The notes: a model not told the origin generated them from the sequence alone. A stretch of 13,387 bases of DNA from ChocPot-Mid sp043804925 (GCA_043804925.1 JAZDIP010000005.1:1-13387), one strand, 5' to 3'. Counted from the first letter of the stretch, positions 1 through 5,879 are shown. Numbers and translations are program-made.

Positions 1-56
1 GCATTGCCCTGTTTATAGCGGTTGTTGATGTTATTGATGTATTGTTCCAGTGTCAT
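1..56 (-). CDS. Type ISP restriction-modification enzyme, N-terminus (partial)
   Basis: A minus-strand reading frame starts with ATG at 56-54 and runs out of the window at base 1. Its 18 visible codons read MTLEQYINNINNRYKQGN. This resembles, from memory, the N-terminus of Bacteroidota type ISP single-polypeptide restriction-modification enzymes, in which nuclease, helicase, N6-adenine methyltransferase and target recognition are fused. Support is indirect but notable: three minus-strand fragments further right (1007-1147, 1887-2045, 5600-5699) carry what I read as the C-terminal motif of the same family. No Shine-Dalgarno site precedes the ATG, which is normal for this phylum. Only the start is visible, so the assignment remains tentative. 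Confidence 0.5.
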   Translation of the reverse strand, partial: MTLEQYINNINNRYKQGN

Positions 57-220
57 TTTTCAGTGTATCGTGTGTTGTCTTTCCCTACGGAACGGATCCA
101 AAAATGAGGAAAAAGCAGATGGTTTTAAAAAGCAAAATAAAAATAGGCAATTCTGGCGTCTGTTCGCTTCATAGTTAATAAAATTATATTACTGTCCGGA
201 AAATAGTGAATATTCTGAAA

Positions 221-255
221 GTGATTCCTCTCTAACTTTGGCTGAGAGGAATCAC
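221..255. repeat. Perfect 12-bp inverted repeat (hairpin)
   Basis: GTGATTCCTCTC (221-232) and GAGAGGAATCAC (244-255) are exact reverse complements around an 11-nt loop. The hairpin lies in the non-coding stretch 57-314, between the divergent R-M start and the first tandem array. No T-run follows on either strand, so it does not look like a normal intrinsic terminator. It could be a protein-binding palindrome, a small RNA hairpin or an end of a lost mobile element. Nothing else convincing was seen in 57-314. Confidence 0.7.
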
Positions 256-314
256 TCATAAAACTATCATAAATGAAATTATCAGATACATAAGCCTCCT
301 GAAGCCCAATGAAA

Positions 315-653
315 AAGGGGGGTGAATTTGAACAAAGGGGGGTGAATCTGAACAAGAGCGGGTGAATCTGAACAAGAGCGGGTGAATTTGAACAAGAGCA
401 GGAGAATTTCAACTAGAACGGGGAGAATTTGAACAAGAACGGGAGAATTCCAACTAAAACGGGGAGAATTTCAACTAGAACGGGGAGAATGTTAATATGC
501 ACAGGAGAATTTTAACATTAATAAGGAAACAATTTGTCTTTGTAAGGAAAATTACCAATGTGCACATGGAAATTTTCAATGTTCAATGGGAGAAAATCAG
601 TTTGCACCAAGGAAATTTTCAATTGACATATGAAGAAAATCAAAATGTATGTG
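315..653. repeat. Tandem array 1, degenerate 20-21 bp units
   Basis: About 16 head-to-tail units are present. Left units are 20-21 bp and read like GGTGAATTTGAACAAGAGCG. They drift to GGAGAATTTCAACTAGAACG and then to GGAAATTTTCAATGTGCACA on the right. The GAAT-type core recurs at 324, 344, 364, 384, 404, 425, 445, 466, 487 and 507, and the same period continues to about 653. The right half is read in phase by the frame at 497-913 (21 bp = 7 codons). The last units match those of array 2 in order. Function unknown. Confidence 0.9.
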
Positions 654-913
654 GTATACCATTCACTCATGTACCCATTCACCTATCCACCCAATCGAAA
701 AACAAGCCTGAAGGTCTAATAAAGATTGTATCTTTGACACAATTAAACAATTATCTCAATATGACAAAAAAGGATAATTCAATAAGAGATAAGATCATTA
801 AAGGTTTGGAATTAACTCATAAGAGGTTGATCCAATCGAAAAAAGATAGAAATCTCGATTTAGTGATCTCGAATAATGGGAAGGTCGTTCGGGTATTGTC
901 TAAAAATCTATAA
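497..913 (+). CDS. Hypothetical protein with heptad-repeat N-terminus
   Basis: A 138-residue frame. Residues 1 to about 50 are the translation of array 1 and show 7-residue periodicity (..RKITN, VHMEIFN, VQWEKIS, LHQGNFQ, LTYEENQ). Residues from about 50 to 138 are unique and lysine-rich, with motifs IKIVSLTQLNNYL, GLELTHKRLI and DLVISNNGKVVRV, and have the look of a small folded domain. I do not recognise the family. The authentic gene may be only the C-terminal part, its 5' end having been fused to or replaced by the array; an internal Met (in YLNMTKK) is an alternative start. Expression is uncertain. Confidence 0.35.
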   Translation: MHRRILTLIRKQFVFVRKITNVHMEIFNVQWEKISLHQGNFQLTYEENQNVCGIPFTHVPIHLSTQSKNKPEGLIKIVSLTQLNNYLNMTKKDNSIRDKIIKGLELTHKRLIQSKKDRNLDLVISNNGKVVRVLSKNL

Positions 914-1006
914 ATCGTAAAATTGCACCATTTTCAATAAATACGGTTTTGTGTGGTCGGAAAACAAAACCCCACAACCCTCAGGTCCTGGTTCCTTGCT
1001 CAAAAC

Positions 1007-1147
1007 TCAAACTCCAAACTCTAACCTCCCCATCTCCACCACCGCCACAACAATCTTCTGATACTGTAAAATATCCTCAAACTCAAGCTTACGTTCTTTC
1101 CGGTCTTTCAGCCATTTCTTGGCTGGCTGGTAGATGTAAAGGGTAGG
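1007..1147 (-). pseudogene. Solo C-terminal tail of a type ISP R-M enzyme (copy A)
   Basis: Read on the minus strand, this encodes PTLYIYQPAKKWLKDRKE, then LEFEDILQYQKIVVAVVE and a stop at 1007-1009. The pattern YQPAxKWLKDRK..(L/E)xFEDIxxYQKIVVA matches, from memory, the extreme C-terminus of type ISP enzymes. The methyltransferase and helicase parts are missing, so this is a remnant. At the DNA level 1025-1117 is about 92% identical (7 differences in 93) to 1923-2015 of copy B, and downstream flanks rich in GAGTTTGGAGTTTGAG are shared as well. It lies directly to the left of hicBA. Confidence 0.65.
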
Positions 1148-1272
1148 GGGCCAAAAAAAGTTGGAAAATTCGGAGCATATTGACCCCTTTATATATTTTC
1201 TGCGCAGGTTGTAAGCAGGAGGCATTCCATCCGGCCAATAAAAATAAATTACATTCGGATGAAATAAATAAT

Positions 1273-1286
1273 TAATTTTGGAGGTG
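1273..1286 (+). promoter_or_regulatory. SD-like GGAGGTG, overlapping a TAnnTTTG-like box, before hicB
   Basis: GGAGGTG at 1280-1286 lies 11 nt before the ATG at 1298. A strong Shine-Dalgarno sequence is unusual in Bacteroidota and may point to transfer from elsewhere. The overlapping TAATTTTG (1273-1280) fits the Bacteroidota -7 consensus TAnnTTTG, but no TTTG -33 element is correctly spaced. If it were the real promoter, the SD would probably not be transcribed, so only one reading can hold. The SD reading is preferred. Confidence 0.4.
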
Positions 1287-1297
1287 ATAAATTTAAT

Positions 1298-1519
1298 ATG
1301 ACGCAAATGATTAGTAAGACGTTTAATATAATTGTTGAACAGGGTGTGGACGGGTATTTAATTTCATCGGTTATTGAATTACCAGGTTGCCATACTCAGG
1401 CTAAAACCTACGATGAGCTTTATGCCAGGACAAAGGAAGCAATCGAACTATACCTGGATGAGAAAAAGCGTTTTAAGCCTTTGAATAAATTTGTTAGTTT
1501 GCAGCAAATTTCGGTGTAA
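1298..1519 (+). CDS. hicB: HicB-like antitoxin
   Basis: A 73-residue protein with a HicB-type partial RNase H-like fold: strand (ISKTFNIIVEQ), strand (GYLISSVIELPGCHTQAKT), then a helix (DELYARTKEAIELYL). The motif S.xELPGCHTQA..T.DEL..R is typical of HicB antitoxins. There is no C-terminal DNA-binding extension, so this is the short form. HicB binds and neutralises the HicA mRNA interferase encoded 2 nt downstream. The antitoxin-first order fits balanced translation of the pair. ATG at 1298 is chosen for its upstream GGAGGTG; the internal Met at codon 4 is possible. Confidence 0.85.
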   Translation: MTQMISKTFNIIVEQGVDGYLISSVIELPGCHTQAKTYDELYARTKEAIELYLDEKKRFKPLNKFVSLQQISV

Positions 1520-1521
1520 TT

Positions 1522-1749
1522 ATGTCGAAGCTGCCTTTGTTAACAGCTAAAGAACTGATTAAAATTTTAGTCAGCCTGGGTTTTGATTTAAAACGGCAAA
1601 AGGGAAGTCATAAATTCTTTCAGCATAAAGATGGTCGAACTACTGTTTTTCCTGATCATGGTTCAGAGCAAATAGACAGGGGATTACTTAATAAAATAAT
1701 TAAACAGGATCTGATGATGTCGATTGATGAATTTATCAATTCAAAATAG
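1522..1749 (+). CDS. hicA: HicA-like mRNA interferase toxin
   Basis: A 75-residue protein with the HicA dsRBD-like fold. It has LTAKELIKILVSLGF near the N-terminus, then KRQKGSHKFF with the catalytic His at residue 30 (the GSHxxF signature), then an HGSEQIDRGLLNKIIKQ segment. HicA cleaves mRNA when HicB is lost, causing growth arrest. Length and motifs are complete, so it is probably functional. It follows hicB after 2 nt and the two are surely co-transcribed. The pair is flanked by direct repeats made of R-M gene tails (copies A and B). Confidence 0.9.
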   Translation: MSKLPLLTAKELIKILVSLGFDLKRQKGSHKFFQHKDGRTTVFPDHGSEQIDRGLLNKIIKQDLMMSIDEFINSK

Positions 1750-1767
1750 GAAAAGTATCTACCACCT

Positions 1768-1797
1768 TGTACAACTTGCTCTGTAACCAGTTGTACA
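1768..1797 (+). repeat. 9-bp perfect hairpin after hicA
   Basis: TGTACAACT (1768-1776) and AGTTGTACA (1789-1797) are exact reverse complements around a 12-nt loop, 18 nt after the hicA stop. The following CTTTAAG is a poor T-tract, so termination is possible but not convincing. It could also be a palindromic protein-binding site. Confidence 0.55.
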
Positions 1798-1886
1798 CTT
1801 TAAGACGGAATGTCACCAACCTAAACCACACAGCCCTCATGTCCGGTTTCCTTGCTCTAAACTCAAACTCCAGACTCCAACCCCAA

Positions 1887-2045
1887 CTACTCAACCCCCA
1901 CCAAATCAACTTCCCCCATTATCCTCCCCGTCTCCACCACCGCCACAACAATCTTCTGATAATCTAAAATATCCTCAAACTCAGGCTCGTGTTCTTTCCG
2001 GTCTTTCAGCCATTTTTGTGCAGGTTGGTAACTGTAAAGGGTAGG
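1887..2045 (-). pseudogene. Solo C-terminal tail of a type ISP R-M enzyme (copy B)
   Basis: The minus strand encodes PTLYSYQPAQKWLKDRKE, EFEDILDYQKIVVAVVET and GRIMGEVD, ending in TAG at 1889-1887. This is the clearest of the three tails and fits the family pattern YQPAQKWLKDRK...DIxxYQKIVxAxxETxRIMxEVD. A TGA four codons upstream shows that the gene body is gone. It is in the same orientation as copy A, with hicBA between them. Its 5' side joins a dispersed repeat (2053-2110) that recurs at 9045-9102. Confidence 0.7.
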
Positions 2046-2052
2046 GGGTCAT

Positions 2053-2110
2053 AAAAAGTTAACAAATACTGGTACTGCAATTAGTTTTATTTTGTAGCTT
2101 TATTAAAAAA
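2053..2110. repeat. Dispersed repeat, copy 1 (partner at 9045-9102)
   Basis: Ungapped comparison with 9045-9102 gives 51 matches in 58. Weaker similarity continues to about 2180 (for example GGGTGT..., CAGG.AG, TATAAA). Both copies end near a GTT-containing motif just ahead of a plus-strand gene (GTTGGGC at 2181 here). Copy A of the R-M tail shows only a trace of it. It may be one end of an intercassette or mobile element. Confidence 0.75.
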
Positions 2111-2178
2111 GGATTACAAATGCTGATCTGTATAACTGAACGGGGTGTTTATGAATACCAGGCAGACCTATAAAATAG

Positions 2179-2225
2179 TTGTTGGGCATTTTAACCGCAC
2201 AGCTCAACAATTAAATCCTTAATTG
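2179..2225 (+). promoter_or_regulatory. Two overlapping, mutually exclusive hairpins before the PemIK pair
   Basis: Hairpin 1 pairs TTGTTGGGC (2179-2187) with GCTCAACAA (2202-2210), nine pairs with one G-T wobble. Hairpin 2 pairs CAATTAA (2208-2214) with TTAATTG (2219-2225), seven exact pairs around a 4-nt loop. They share bases 2208-2210, so they cannot form fully together. They lie just upstream of the predicted -7 box at 2235, so an operator role at the DNA level is more likely than RNA attenuation unless transcription starts further left. Confidence 0.4.
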
Positions 2226-2234
2226 ATGATTTTG

Positions 2235-2242
2235 TATATTTG
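2235..2242 (+). promoter_or_regulatory. Bacteroidota-type -7 promoter box (TATATTTG)
   Basis: TATATTTG matches the Bacteroidota -7 consensus TAnnTTTG exactly and lies 16 nt before the antitoxin ATG at 2259. No clear TTTG -33 element is seen at the usual spacing. Toxin-antitoxin promoters are commonly autorepressed, and the palindromes just upstream would suit that. Confidence 0.45.
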
Positions 2243-2258
2243 TAAAAAAAGATAGAAC

Positions 2259-2498
2259 ATGAAAGCCATTGAGATAAATTCTAAAACAGATAAATCAGGG
2301 CACTTAAAAATAAATTACAAACTTAACAGGGCTGATAGTAAAGTCCGTGTTTTGATACTTCTTGATGATGACTCTTCAGAGAAAGATGAGGATGTTTTAT
2401 GGATGAATTCCATTTCAAATAATCCGGCGTTTGACTTTTTAAACGACTCTGCAGAAGACGTTTATTCAATAAAAGACGGAGAGCCATTTAATGATTAA
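2259..2498 (+). CDS. Putative antitoxin of a PemK/MazF-type system
   Basis: A 79-residue acidic protein. An N-terminal basic and polar segment (KAIEINSKTDKSGHLKINYKL) resembles the strand-rich start of short Bacteroidota antitoxins paired with MazF-like toxins. The C-terminus is acidic (DDDSSEKDEDVLW, DSAEDVYSIKDGEPFND), as is usual for the intrinsically disordered toxin-binding tail. The stop overlaps the toxin start by 8 nt, so translation is coupled. The role is assigned mainly from the partner gene and this overlap. No classical DNA-binding motif is obvious. Confidence 0.7.
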   Translation: MKAIEINSKTDKSGHLKINYKLNRADSKVRVLILLDDDSSEKDEDVLWMNSISNNPAFDFLNDSAEDVYSIKDGEPFND

Positions 2499-2835
2499 AA
2501 ATTCGATTGTACTAGTCCCGTTTCCTTTTGATGATTTTTCCTCATCGAAGGTCAGACCAGCAATTTGTTTGACAAATGAGATCGGAAAGTATAATCATGT
2601 GATAATCGCTTTTATTTCAAGTAAAATTCCTGAGGATTTGATTGAGAGTGATTTAATCATTAAAAAACAATCTGAATATGGTAAAGGCACAGGATTAACT
2701 GTTGATTCGGTAATAAGATTGCACAAAGTTGTAACTATTCCAAAAAGTTTAATTAAAAGAAAGCTTGGAATGGTCAATAAAACGATTGTTCTTGAGATAA
2801 GAAACAAAATAAGTCAGTTATTTAATAATGAGTGA
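2491..2835 (+). CDS. PemK/MazF-type mRNA interferase toxin
   Basis: A 114-residue protein with the PemK/MazF SH3-like barrel signatures. Residues 6-13 are IVLVPFPF, followed by DDFSSSKVRPAICLT with the conserved KxRPA at residues 20-24. Next come an AFISSKI strand, a GTGLTVDSVIRLHKVVTIPK segment (conserved S/D before the helix) and a C-terminal helix. The family are sequence-specific endoribonucleases that cut mRNA when freed from the antitoxin. Length is normal and no motif is missing. It overlaps the antitoxin gene by 8 nt. Its 3' flank carries an ACGCC-n-CAAC-n-AGTAAGT module also found after the DUF4405 gene. Confidence 0.88.
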   Translation: MIKNSIVLVPFPFDDFSSSKVRPAICLTNEIGKYNHVIIAFISSKIPEDLIESDLIIKKQSEYGKGTGLTVDSVIRLHKVVTIPKSLIKRKLGMVNKTIVLEIRNKISQLFNNE

Positions 2836-2936
2836 AAACGCCCTGCAACAATCAGTAAGTCCGATGCCCGGCTCCTTCCTGGAAAGAAATTTTTTATTCA
2901 AATTTGATAACTGAATTAAAATTTAAAACAACAGAT

Positions 2937-3293
2937 ATGCTTACTGACATTCATCCAAAGTTACCAATGCGGGACAAAACTGCAATAAGGGATTTTTACA
3001 TTAATAAGCTTGACTTTCAGGAATTTGGGAGTGCTGACTTTGATGGTTACCTGATGTTGAAAAAAGACAGCATCCAAATCCATTTTTTTGAGTTCAAAGA
3101 ACTTGACCCAAAAGAAAACTATGGGCAAGTTTACATCAGAACTGATAATATTGACAAATTTTACCAATCATTATTAGACAAGAAAACTCGCATACATCCA
3201 AATGGACAATTAGAAATAAAACCATGGGGACAAAAGGAATTTTCTATACTTGACCCGGATAACAATTTGCTGACTTTTGGGCAAAGTATATAG
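2937..3293 (+). CDS. VOC superfamily (glyoxalase/bleomycin-resistance-like) protein
   Basis: A 118-residue protein. It has the single-domain VOC pattern: HPKLPMRDKTAIRDFYINKLDFQEF (strand-helix-strand), GYLMLKKDSIQIHFFEF (strands), then NYGQVYIRTDNIDKFYQSL and a final KEFSILDPDNNLLTFGQ, in which DPDxNLLTF is the classical closing motif. This is the type of the short bleomycin-resistance proteins, which bind a drug as dimers, but the ligand cannot be told from sequence. ATG at 2937 is preferred; a TTG at 2904 would add 11 residues outside the fold. It is a monocistronic small gene between TA and DUF1801 genes, a typical cassette-like companion. Confidence 0.85.
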   Translation: MLTDIHPKLPMRDKTAIRDFYINKLDFQEFGSADFDGYLMLKKDSIQIHFFEFKELDPKENYGQVYIRTDNIDKFYQSLLDKKTRIHPNGQLEIKPWGQKEFSILDPDNNLLTFGQSI

Positions 3294-3541
3294 CAAATAA
3301 TGAGCTTAAACAGGTTGAATAAAAAACAACGAACCGCTGACAACAGTATGCCTGATGCCTTGCTATTCATTAGTTCCGGCGATTTTTGTATACATGAATT
3401 TAATCGGATGCTGAACATGAAACGTAAAAATTTCTGCACTGGGTCTACCGCCAAACCTGGCGACTATTTCAGAACAACCCGACATGATTTTGTAACCGAC
3501 ATCAGAAATGAAAGTGAGTACTCAAACATAAAAGTGAAAAC
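3294..3541. other. Intergenic stretch with degenerate cassette-like element
   Basis: No convincing gene. An 81-codon frame (3300-3545) ends in ATGA overlap with the next start, but its composition and lack of domain or signal features argue against it. About 3331-3390 contains CCGCTGACAACAG, TGCCTGATGCC and TTAGTTCCGGCG, which I recall as motifs of the palindromic elements that often follow cassette-like genes in Bacteroidota. Only one half is recognisable here. Confidence 0.4.
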
Positions 3542-3967
3542 ATGAACATTGAAGCGCTGATAAAAAAATACATTGACAGTTTACCCGATCCCAAACGTTC
3601 CGAAATTGAAATATTACACCAGCAAATCCTTCAATTATTGCCAAAAGCTAATTTATGGTTTTTAGACGGGAAAGACGAAAAAGGTAAAATCGTTTCCAAT
3701 CCGAATATTGGATATGGACTTCAGACAATAAAATATTCTGACGGAAAGACCAAAGAGTTTTATCAAATTGGTATTAGTGCAAATACAACTGGGATATCAG
3801 TTTATATAATGGGCATTGAAGACAAAAAATATTTACCTGAAACCTATGGGAAAACTATTGGTAAGGCAAATGTAACGGGTTACTGCATAAAATTCAAAAC
3901 CTTAAAAGACATACATATTGACATTCTTAAATTGGCAATTTTGGACGGTGTAAAGAAAACCTCCTGA
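3542..3967 (+). CDS. DUF1801 domain protein
   Basis: A 141-residue protein spanning a complete DUF1801 (YdhG-like) domain. An N-terminal helix with SLPDPKRSEIEILHQQIL leads to LWFLDGKDEKGKIVSNPNIGYGLQ, a strand region (GISVYIMGIEDKKYLPETYGKTIGKANVTGYCIKFK) and a final helix (IHIDILKLAILDGVK). The GKIVSNPNIGYG and GKANVTGYCIKFK stretches are the family landmarks. Biochemical function is unknown; family members are often annotated as iron chaperone-like, which I would not rely on. It stands alone on the plus strand, without an operon partner. Confidence 0.82.
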   Translation: MNIEALIKKYIDSLPDPKRSEIEILHQQILQLLPKANLWFLDGKDEKGKIVSNPNIGYGLQTIKYSDGKTKEFYQIGISANTTGISVYIMGIEDKKYLPETYGKTIGKANVTGYCIKFKTLKDIHIDILKLAILDGVKKTS

Positions 3968-4100
3968 TCTATATTAAAATAAAACCGGATGGCTTTGACA
4001 AGACTTGATCATAAAAAACATTGAACCTTAACAGCACTATTGCACTATGGTACAGTAAGTTCAAATATGATCAATAACCCATCATCCTGTTACAAACCAG

Positions 4101-4337
4101 GTGTATTTGCTTTGGATAATAATTTTCCTTTTGGCCTGTAAAACTGAAACCGACAGTTTTTTCATACCGGATTCGTTTTGTAATAACCACCCACAGGGTC
4201 CCAATTCATCTTTGCGAGGGAAAATATCAATTAACATGGGTAATTTCCAATGTGCGGGGGTAATTTCCAATGTGCACTACGAAATTTTCAATGTGCACGG
4301 GGAAAATATTAATTTGCACCATGAAAATTCCAATTGA
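4101..4337 (+). pseudogene. Lipoprotein N-terminus running into tandem array 2
   Basis: A GTG-started frame begins VYLLWIIIFLLACKTETDSF, a short hydrophobic segment with an LLAC lipobox followed by a charged and polar stretch, like a lipoprotein signal. From about codon 43 the frame becomes translated array 2 (GNFQC, NVHYEIFNVHGENINLHHENSN) and stops at 4335-4337. I read this as a lipoprotein gene whose 3' part was lost at the array boundary. The signal is short, there is no basic n-region and no ATG, so chance is possible. Confidence 0.3.
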
Positions 4338-4362
4338 CACGTGAAGAAAATCAAAAAGTATG
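4228..4362. repeat. Tandem array 2, 20-22 bp units
   Basis: About six units, for example CAATGTGCGGGGGTAATTTC, CAATGTGCACTACGAAATTT and AATGTGCACGGGGAAAATAT. The last three units match the end of array 1 in order: (AATTTGCACCA.GAAAATTCC)(AATTGACACGTGAAGAAAAT)(CAAAAAGTATG), against the array 1 versions at about 600-650. The array stops 2 bp before the palindromic terminator of the convergent gene. Confidence 0.85.
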
Positions 4363-4363
4363 A

Positions 4364-4394
4364 GCCGATACTATTTTGCAAAATAGTCAACGGC
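4364..4394 (-). terminator. Palindromic intrinsic terminator overlapping the stop codon
   Basis: The core ACTATTTTGCAAAATAGT (4370-4387) is a perfect 18-bp palindrome, flanked by GCCG (4364-4367) and CGGC (4391-4394), which extend the stem past a small internal bulge. It contains the TAG of the minus-strand secreted protein. Downstream on the minus strand lies CTCATACTTTTTGATTTTC, a T-rich tail. That combination fits an intrinsic terminator folded over the stop codon. Confidence 0.6.
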
Positions 4395-5258
4395 TATTGT
4401 TTTTGAAACCAAACGGCTCAGCATACTTAACCTGAATAAATCAGTTTGGTCAATAGTGGCCGGTTTATTGCTTAGCAAATAAACAGCAGGTTTATTCTTT
4501 TTTCCTAATACAATCTGATTTGGATCGCTCTGAAAGATTGCTATCGGTTTATTCTCGATGAATATAACCGATCGGAATGTTTTGCCGCTTGAAATAATTG
4601 AAAAATTTTGATTGCGCAGGATCCCCGTAATGGCAAAGTTATAATCTTCCGGAATATTCCCGTAAGAATAAGGTTTAGCAATTCCAACACGACTTTCGGA
4701 ATCAATTCTGGATAGCCAGTTCTGAATTTCCTTTTCGGATGTAAAATTTGTCTTCAGGGCAAACCTGCCGATGGTATCACTTTTTTCAAAAATAATTCCA
4801 TCAGCTCCGTTCCTCCAATCCACATAAATTCCTTTTTCAGTGCTGAGAGAGGTACTGCCGTCATCATTTTTTACACGTTCTCTTGTCTTTTCAAACATTC
4901 CGGGGAAGTAAAGCTGAACGTTCCAGTTAAATTCAGTATTGTTGGCTACCAGTTCATCCTCCTTCATCCATATGGATTCGGTGGATGAGGAAGTAGTAAT
5001 ACCGGTCAGTAAGGTTACGGCTCCTCCGCTGAAATTACCTAAAAACTTATTGGGTGCTTTGAAGGCTTCTTTGGGAGCTTTTTCCTTAAGTGAAATCTGA
5101 TTTAACTTAGGGTGGTTAATTTGATATAATGATTTTAATGCCCGGGGCTTGTTTATTGGGATAGAGTCGTATTCCATTAAAATTTTCTGGCTGAATAAAT
5201 TAAAATTTGCCAACGAAAATATAGCGATCAGACAAAATTTCAACATCCGGGGATTCAT
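4371..5258 (-). CDS. Secreted protein of unknown function
   Basis: A 295-residue protein. ATG at 5258-5256 is preferred over a frame start at 5357 because it puts the signal peptide at the N-terminus: MNPRMLKFCLIAIFSLANFN then LFSQ, with likely cleavage after LFS at about residue 23. The mature part has a proline- and lysine-rich linker (INKPRALKSLYQI, KAPKEAFKAPNKF), a glycine-rich GNFSGGAVTLLTGITT segment, then a mostly beta-type body with WRNGADGIIF and GILRNQNFSIISSG. No lipobox Cys and no T9SS sorting domain are seen, so it is probably periplasmic. No family recognised. It appears monocistronic and ends in its own palindromic terminator. Confidence 0.75.
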   Translation of the reverse strand: MNPRMLKFCLIAIFSLANFNLFSQKILMEYDSIPINKPRALKSLYQINHPKLNQISLKEKAPKEAFKAPNKFLGNFSGGAVTLLTGITTSSSTESIWMKEDELVANNTEFNWNVQLYFPGMFEKTRERVKNDDGSTSLSTEKGIYVDWRNGADGIIFEKSDTIGRFALKTNFTSEKEIQNWLSRIDSESRVGIAKPYSYGNIPEDYNFAITGILRNQNFSIISSGKTFRSVIFIENKPIAIFQSDPNQIVLGKKNKPAVYLLSNKPATIDQTDLFRLSMLSRLVSKTIAVDYFAK

Positions 5259-5330
5259 ATTCTTTTTCTGTTTTAAACACAGGTACCGGAATTTTGTTCG
5301 TACCGGGCATTTGTATCCGGCAAAACGTAA

Positions 5331-5534
5331 ACACTTCTGAGCGCATTTCATTATCAAGGCTATGAGCCTGAGCCAGGTCGGTTTGATTATATGTATAAAT
5401 GGCCTTCAGTTACGACGGGATTCCGTTATCAGAAACCAGGAGGTAACTTTGTTTTTCGCACAGGAATTGCCTCATCTGATGGGCTTTATATTTCAATGGG
5501 TTGCTTTTTAAACATTTGTATGAATCCAACATAG
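5331..5534 (+). pseudogene. Fragment of an outer-membrane/beta-barrel-type protein C-terminus
   Basis: A plus-strand frame with no start codon reads FHYQGYEPEPGRFDYMYKWP, then SVTTGFRYQKPGGNFVFRTG and IASSDGLYISMGCFL before a stop at 5532-5534. Alternating aromatic and polar residues and the (Y/F)RYQKPGGxxxFRTGI pattern resemble the last strands of small Bacteroidota outer-membrane barrel proteins. A stop at 5328-5330 closes the frame upstream and the rest of the gene is not in the window. It lies antiparallel to the neighbouring secreted-protein gene. Confidence 0.5.
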
Positions 5535-5599
5535 TATCGAAATCCATCCTAAACCGTGCAGTCCTCTTACCCCATTTCCTTGCTCTCAACTCCAAACTC

Positions 5600-5699
5600 C
5601 TTATATACATTCCCGTTTCCTCCAGCGCTACAAGATTTTTCTGATAGTGTAAAATATCCCAAACTCATGCTTGCTTTCTTTCTGGTCTTTCAGCCATTT
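5600..5699 (-). pseudogene. Degraded type ISP R-M tail (copy C)
   Basis: The minus strand reads KWLKDQKESKHEF, then needs a frameshift to continue DILHYQKNLVALEETGMY. Its DNA and its downstream flank (GGAGTTTGGAGTTGAGAGCAAGGAA, about 5553-5600) match copies A and B. It is the most decayed of the three. The surrounding stretch 5535-5879 holds no other gene that I can support. Confidence 0.55.
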
Positions 5700-5879
5700 C
5701 CATCCTGACTGTTATCCCACCTCTCATTTCTCCCTTTCTAACTCATCAACCGAGTATTTTGGAATTTATTTCTCACTATAAAGTGACACAAGAAAAAGCA
5801 ATGCCTGAAAAAAAGGAATGTTTGTTTAATTGCTATAATTAAAATTGCTAATTTTATTATAATATAAAAACCAATGATA

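Noticed and set aside
315..653. CRISPR array
   Set aside because: The units are contiguous 20-21 bp repeats with no unique spacers, and no cas genes are present.
949..1146. Plus-strand Pro-rich small protein
   Set aside because: It is the antisense of the R-M tail (copy A); the same applies to 1767-1967 opposite copy B.
1007..1306. Full-length minus-strand gene of 99 codons
   Set aside because: Only the last 46 codons match the R-M tail; the 5' part is intergenic sequence before hicB without gene-like features.
2181..2210. Integron attC site
   Set aside because: GTTGGGC and GCTCAAC are present but in the wrong order for attC (RYYYAAC should come first), and no integrase is in the window.
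3300..3545. 81-codon gene before DUF1801 with ATGA overlap
   Set aside because: No domain or signal features, and it covers intergenic element motifs; the overlap is probably chance.
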